A stretch of 14,836 bases of DNA from contig JBOGED010000159.1 in NCBI GenBank assembly GCA_050743625.1, positions 1-14,836 of the forward strand, written 5' to 3'. The stretch is from JBOGED01 sp050743625 (GTDB lineage Bacteria; Actinomycetota; Nitriliruptoria; Euzebyales; Egibacteraceae). The translations under genes and the position numbers were made by a program. The notes below the pieces were generated by a model, which made no database searches, had not been told where the DNA came from, and saw nothing but the letters and a program-made list of their open reading frames with translations. Of this stretch, positions 13,474 through 14,836 are shown piece by piece (position 1 is the stretch's first letter; every line of letters begins with the position of its first letter).

Positions 13474-14668
13474 GGGCCAACTCCACGCGACGAGAGAAGG
13501 CAGCGACCGTCTCGATCTGTGACGTATACCCGAACTGGTCGACGGGGGTCGCGCAGGCGAGTGGGTAGCCAGCGTCGGTCAGTGCCCGCGCGTCGCGCGC
13601 GAGGGCGGCCGGATCGCATGCCACGTACACGATTACCCGCGGGGCGAGGCAGGTCAGCGCCACGCAGAAGCCGGCTCCAGCGCCACGGCGAGGGGGATCG
13701 AGGACGACGACGTCGACCCGCCGCCGCTCGGCGACCAGATCCCGGACGATCCGCTCCGCTTTTCCGTGGACCACGGTGGCGCTCGCATCGAGGTTTGACC
13801 GAGCGTCCTCGCACGCGAGGGCGCTCGCCTCGACGGCGACGACACGGGCGCCGGCGTCCGTAAGCGCGCGGGAGAACAGACCGACACCGGCGTAAAGATC
13901 GAGCACCATGTCGCCACCGCGCACGGCGGCGGCCTCGAGCACGAGCGCGGTCAAGGCCTCCGCGCCCGCGGGACCGGGTTGGAAAAAGCTGCCTGGCGAG
14001 ACCCGGAACGGCGACCCCGCCACGTGCTCGGTGATCGTCGCGTCGCCTCGGAGCATGGCGGGCGCGCCGCGGGTGTCGGGGTTTACGCTGATCGTCCGGC
14101 CGCCCGTCGCAAGACCCACCCGGATGCTGACTTCGGCCGCGCCGCGCCAGGCGTCGCCGACCTCCTCCCGCAGCGCTTGAGCCGGCGGGGCCAGCAGCAG
14201 GCAGCGGTCGATCGCGATGACGTCGTTGCTCCTCGACCGGTGAAAGCCGAGCCGCCCGTGGGCGTCGACCGCGAACCTGGCCGACGTCCGGTACCCGCGA
14301 TACCAGTTGTCACCACCTGGGCGTACAAGTTCGGCGACTGGTGGATCCGAGATCCCGCCCACCCGCTCGAGCTGCTCAGTGACGATCTGTCGCTTGAGCA
14401 TGGCTTGCCGCTCCCCGGCCACGTGCTGCAGTTGGCAGCCACCGCACTCGCCGTAGTAAGGGCATGGCGCCTCCACCCGGTCGCATGACGCGTCGAGCAC
14501 ATCGAGAAGCCGGCCGCGCGCCCACCGCCGCTTGCGCATGACGACCTCGATGCTCGCGCGCTCTCCGGGGATACCCCCGGCCACGAAACACACGCTGCCG
14601 TCAGGCAGGCGGCAGACCGCCTCGGCACCATGAGTGATCCCAGCGAACGTGACCTCCGAGACCTGCAT
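13466..14668 (-). CDS. TrmA/RumA-family RNA m5U methyltransferase
   Basis: A 400-aa SAM-dependent RNA uracil-C5 methyltransferase. Domains in order: a TRAM-like RNA-binding barrel (about 1-60); an Fe-S cluster motif C-x5-C-x2-C in CPYYGECGGCQLQH (Cys69, 75, 78) plus Cys156; the central region with SPGSFFQPGPAGAEAL; the SAM-binding loop DLYAGVGLFS (257-266); LDPPRRGAG (323-331); and the catalytic cysteine in VYVACDPAALARD (Cys351). The final FGYTSQIETVA carries the conserved Glu. The Fe-S site is typical of the RumA/RlmD group, but whether the target is rRNA or tRNA cannot be told. ATG at 14668 is preferred to TTG at 14692. It appears to head a two-gene unit with the MBL hydrolase. Confidence 0.92.
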   Translation of the reverse strand: MQVSEVTFAGITHGAEAVCRLPDGSVCFVAGGIPGERASIEVVMRKRRWARGRLLDVLDASCDRVEAPCPYYGECGGCQLQHVAGERQAMLKRQIVTEQLERVGGISDPPVAELVRPGGDNWYRGYRTSARFAVDAHGRLGFHRSRSNDVIAIDRCLLLAPPAQALREEVGDAWRGAAEVSIRVGLATGGRTISVNPDTRGAPAMLRGDATITEHVAGSPFRVSPGSFFQPGPAGAEALTALVLEAAAVRGGDMVLDLYAGVGLFSRALTDAGARVVAVEASALACEDARSNLDASATVVHGKAERIVRDLVAERRRVDVVVLDPPRRGAGAGFCVALTCLAPRVIVYVACDPAALARDARALTDAGYPLACATPVDQFGYTSQIETVAAFSRRVELARG

Positions 14669-14733
14669 GATCCCAGCGTACGCGTCACCCAAAATAGACC
14701 GGATTCAGTAAATAACTGGAAGCATCGGGGATG

Positions 14734-14753
14734 AAAAAATCCCCCGGGGGGGA
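14734..14753 (-). terminator. Leftward intrinsic terminator
   Basis: On the minus strand TCCCC-CCCG-GGGGA is followed by six T (14739-14734). It would stop transcription coming from a gene to the right of the window, leaving the methyltransferase to its own promoter in the roughly 65 bases between. Confidence 0.5.
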
Positions 14754-14799
14754 GACACACGCCGTCGTCTATGAAATACTCTCCGTTGGGGGGCGGATT

Positions 14800-14832
14800 G
14801 GAGAGGCGGAGTCTCGGGCGCTCCGCCTCTCC
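14800..14832. terminator. 12-bp inverted repeat at the right edge
   Basis: GGAGAGGCGGAG (14800-14811) and CTCCGCCTCTCC (14821-14832) are exact complements around a nine-base loop. It is probably a terminator or 3' UTR stem of a gene beyond the window; the flank is cut off. Confidence 0.5.
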
Positions 14833-14836
14833 GCGC

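Noticed and set aside
14669..14692. TTG start for the RNA methyltransferase
   Set aside because: It adds MGDAYAGI without a ribosome binding site; ATG 14668 gives the normal TRAM-domain N-terminus.
1..14836. CRISPR array, tRNA, rRNA or insertion sequence
   Set aside because: No regularly spaced repeats, T-loop/acceptor pairing patterns, rRNA-like sequence or transposase motifs were seen on either strand.

Overview
The window is a GC-rich chromosomal segment, most likely from a high-GC actinobacterium or a relative. The support is the GC-rich codon use, GTG starts, a leaderless-looking toxin-antitoxin promoter, an RYSFGY-type MetH, and a TIR-nSTAND-WD40 protein of a kind common in Actinomycetota. 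The phylum is an inference; no rRNA or tRNA gene is visible.

Left part (1-6259): a Mug-type DNA glycosylase, a small winged-helix protein and a large cobalamin-dependent methionine synthase (metH) all lie on the minus strand. An alpha/beta hydrolase diverges from metH. A two-hairpin repeat occurs in the metH/hydrolase gap and, in two tandem copies, in the apparent N-terminus of the glycosylase ORF. The gap between metH and the winged-helix gene holds a possible promoter, two near-identical dyads (ATTGCT-N7-AGCGAT) and a nested stem.

Middle (6260-7992): an acidic NTF2-like protein, a small unrecognised protein and the ribosome-rescue hydrolase ArfB. Between the last two is a stretch of about 200 bases crowded with hairpins and terminators.

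Accessory island (about 8050-12158): a 16-bp inverted repeat, a ribbon-helix-helix/PemK toxin-antitoxin pair with a clear direct-repeat operator, a TIR-nSTAND-WD40 gene (predicted NLR-like signalling or defence protein) broken by three single-base indels, and a VapBC pair. The three systems are packed head-to-head and tail-to-tail. The TIR domain also lacks the usual glutamates after its WLD motif, and the propeller has only four WD repeats.

Right part (12206-14836): a TlpA/DsbE-like lipoprotein thioredoxin converges on an MBL-fold hydrolase. The hydrolase overlaps the end of a TrmA/RumA-family Fe-S RNA methyltransferase and looks translationally coupled to it. The window ends in terminator-like hairpins.

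I did not find a wholly new system. The most novel-looking items are the two-hairpin repeat that appears to have become coding sequence in mug, the dyad pair upstream of the winged-helix gene, and the TA-flanked, degenerate TIR-STAND gene.
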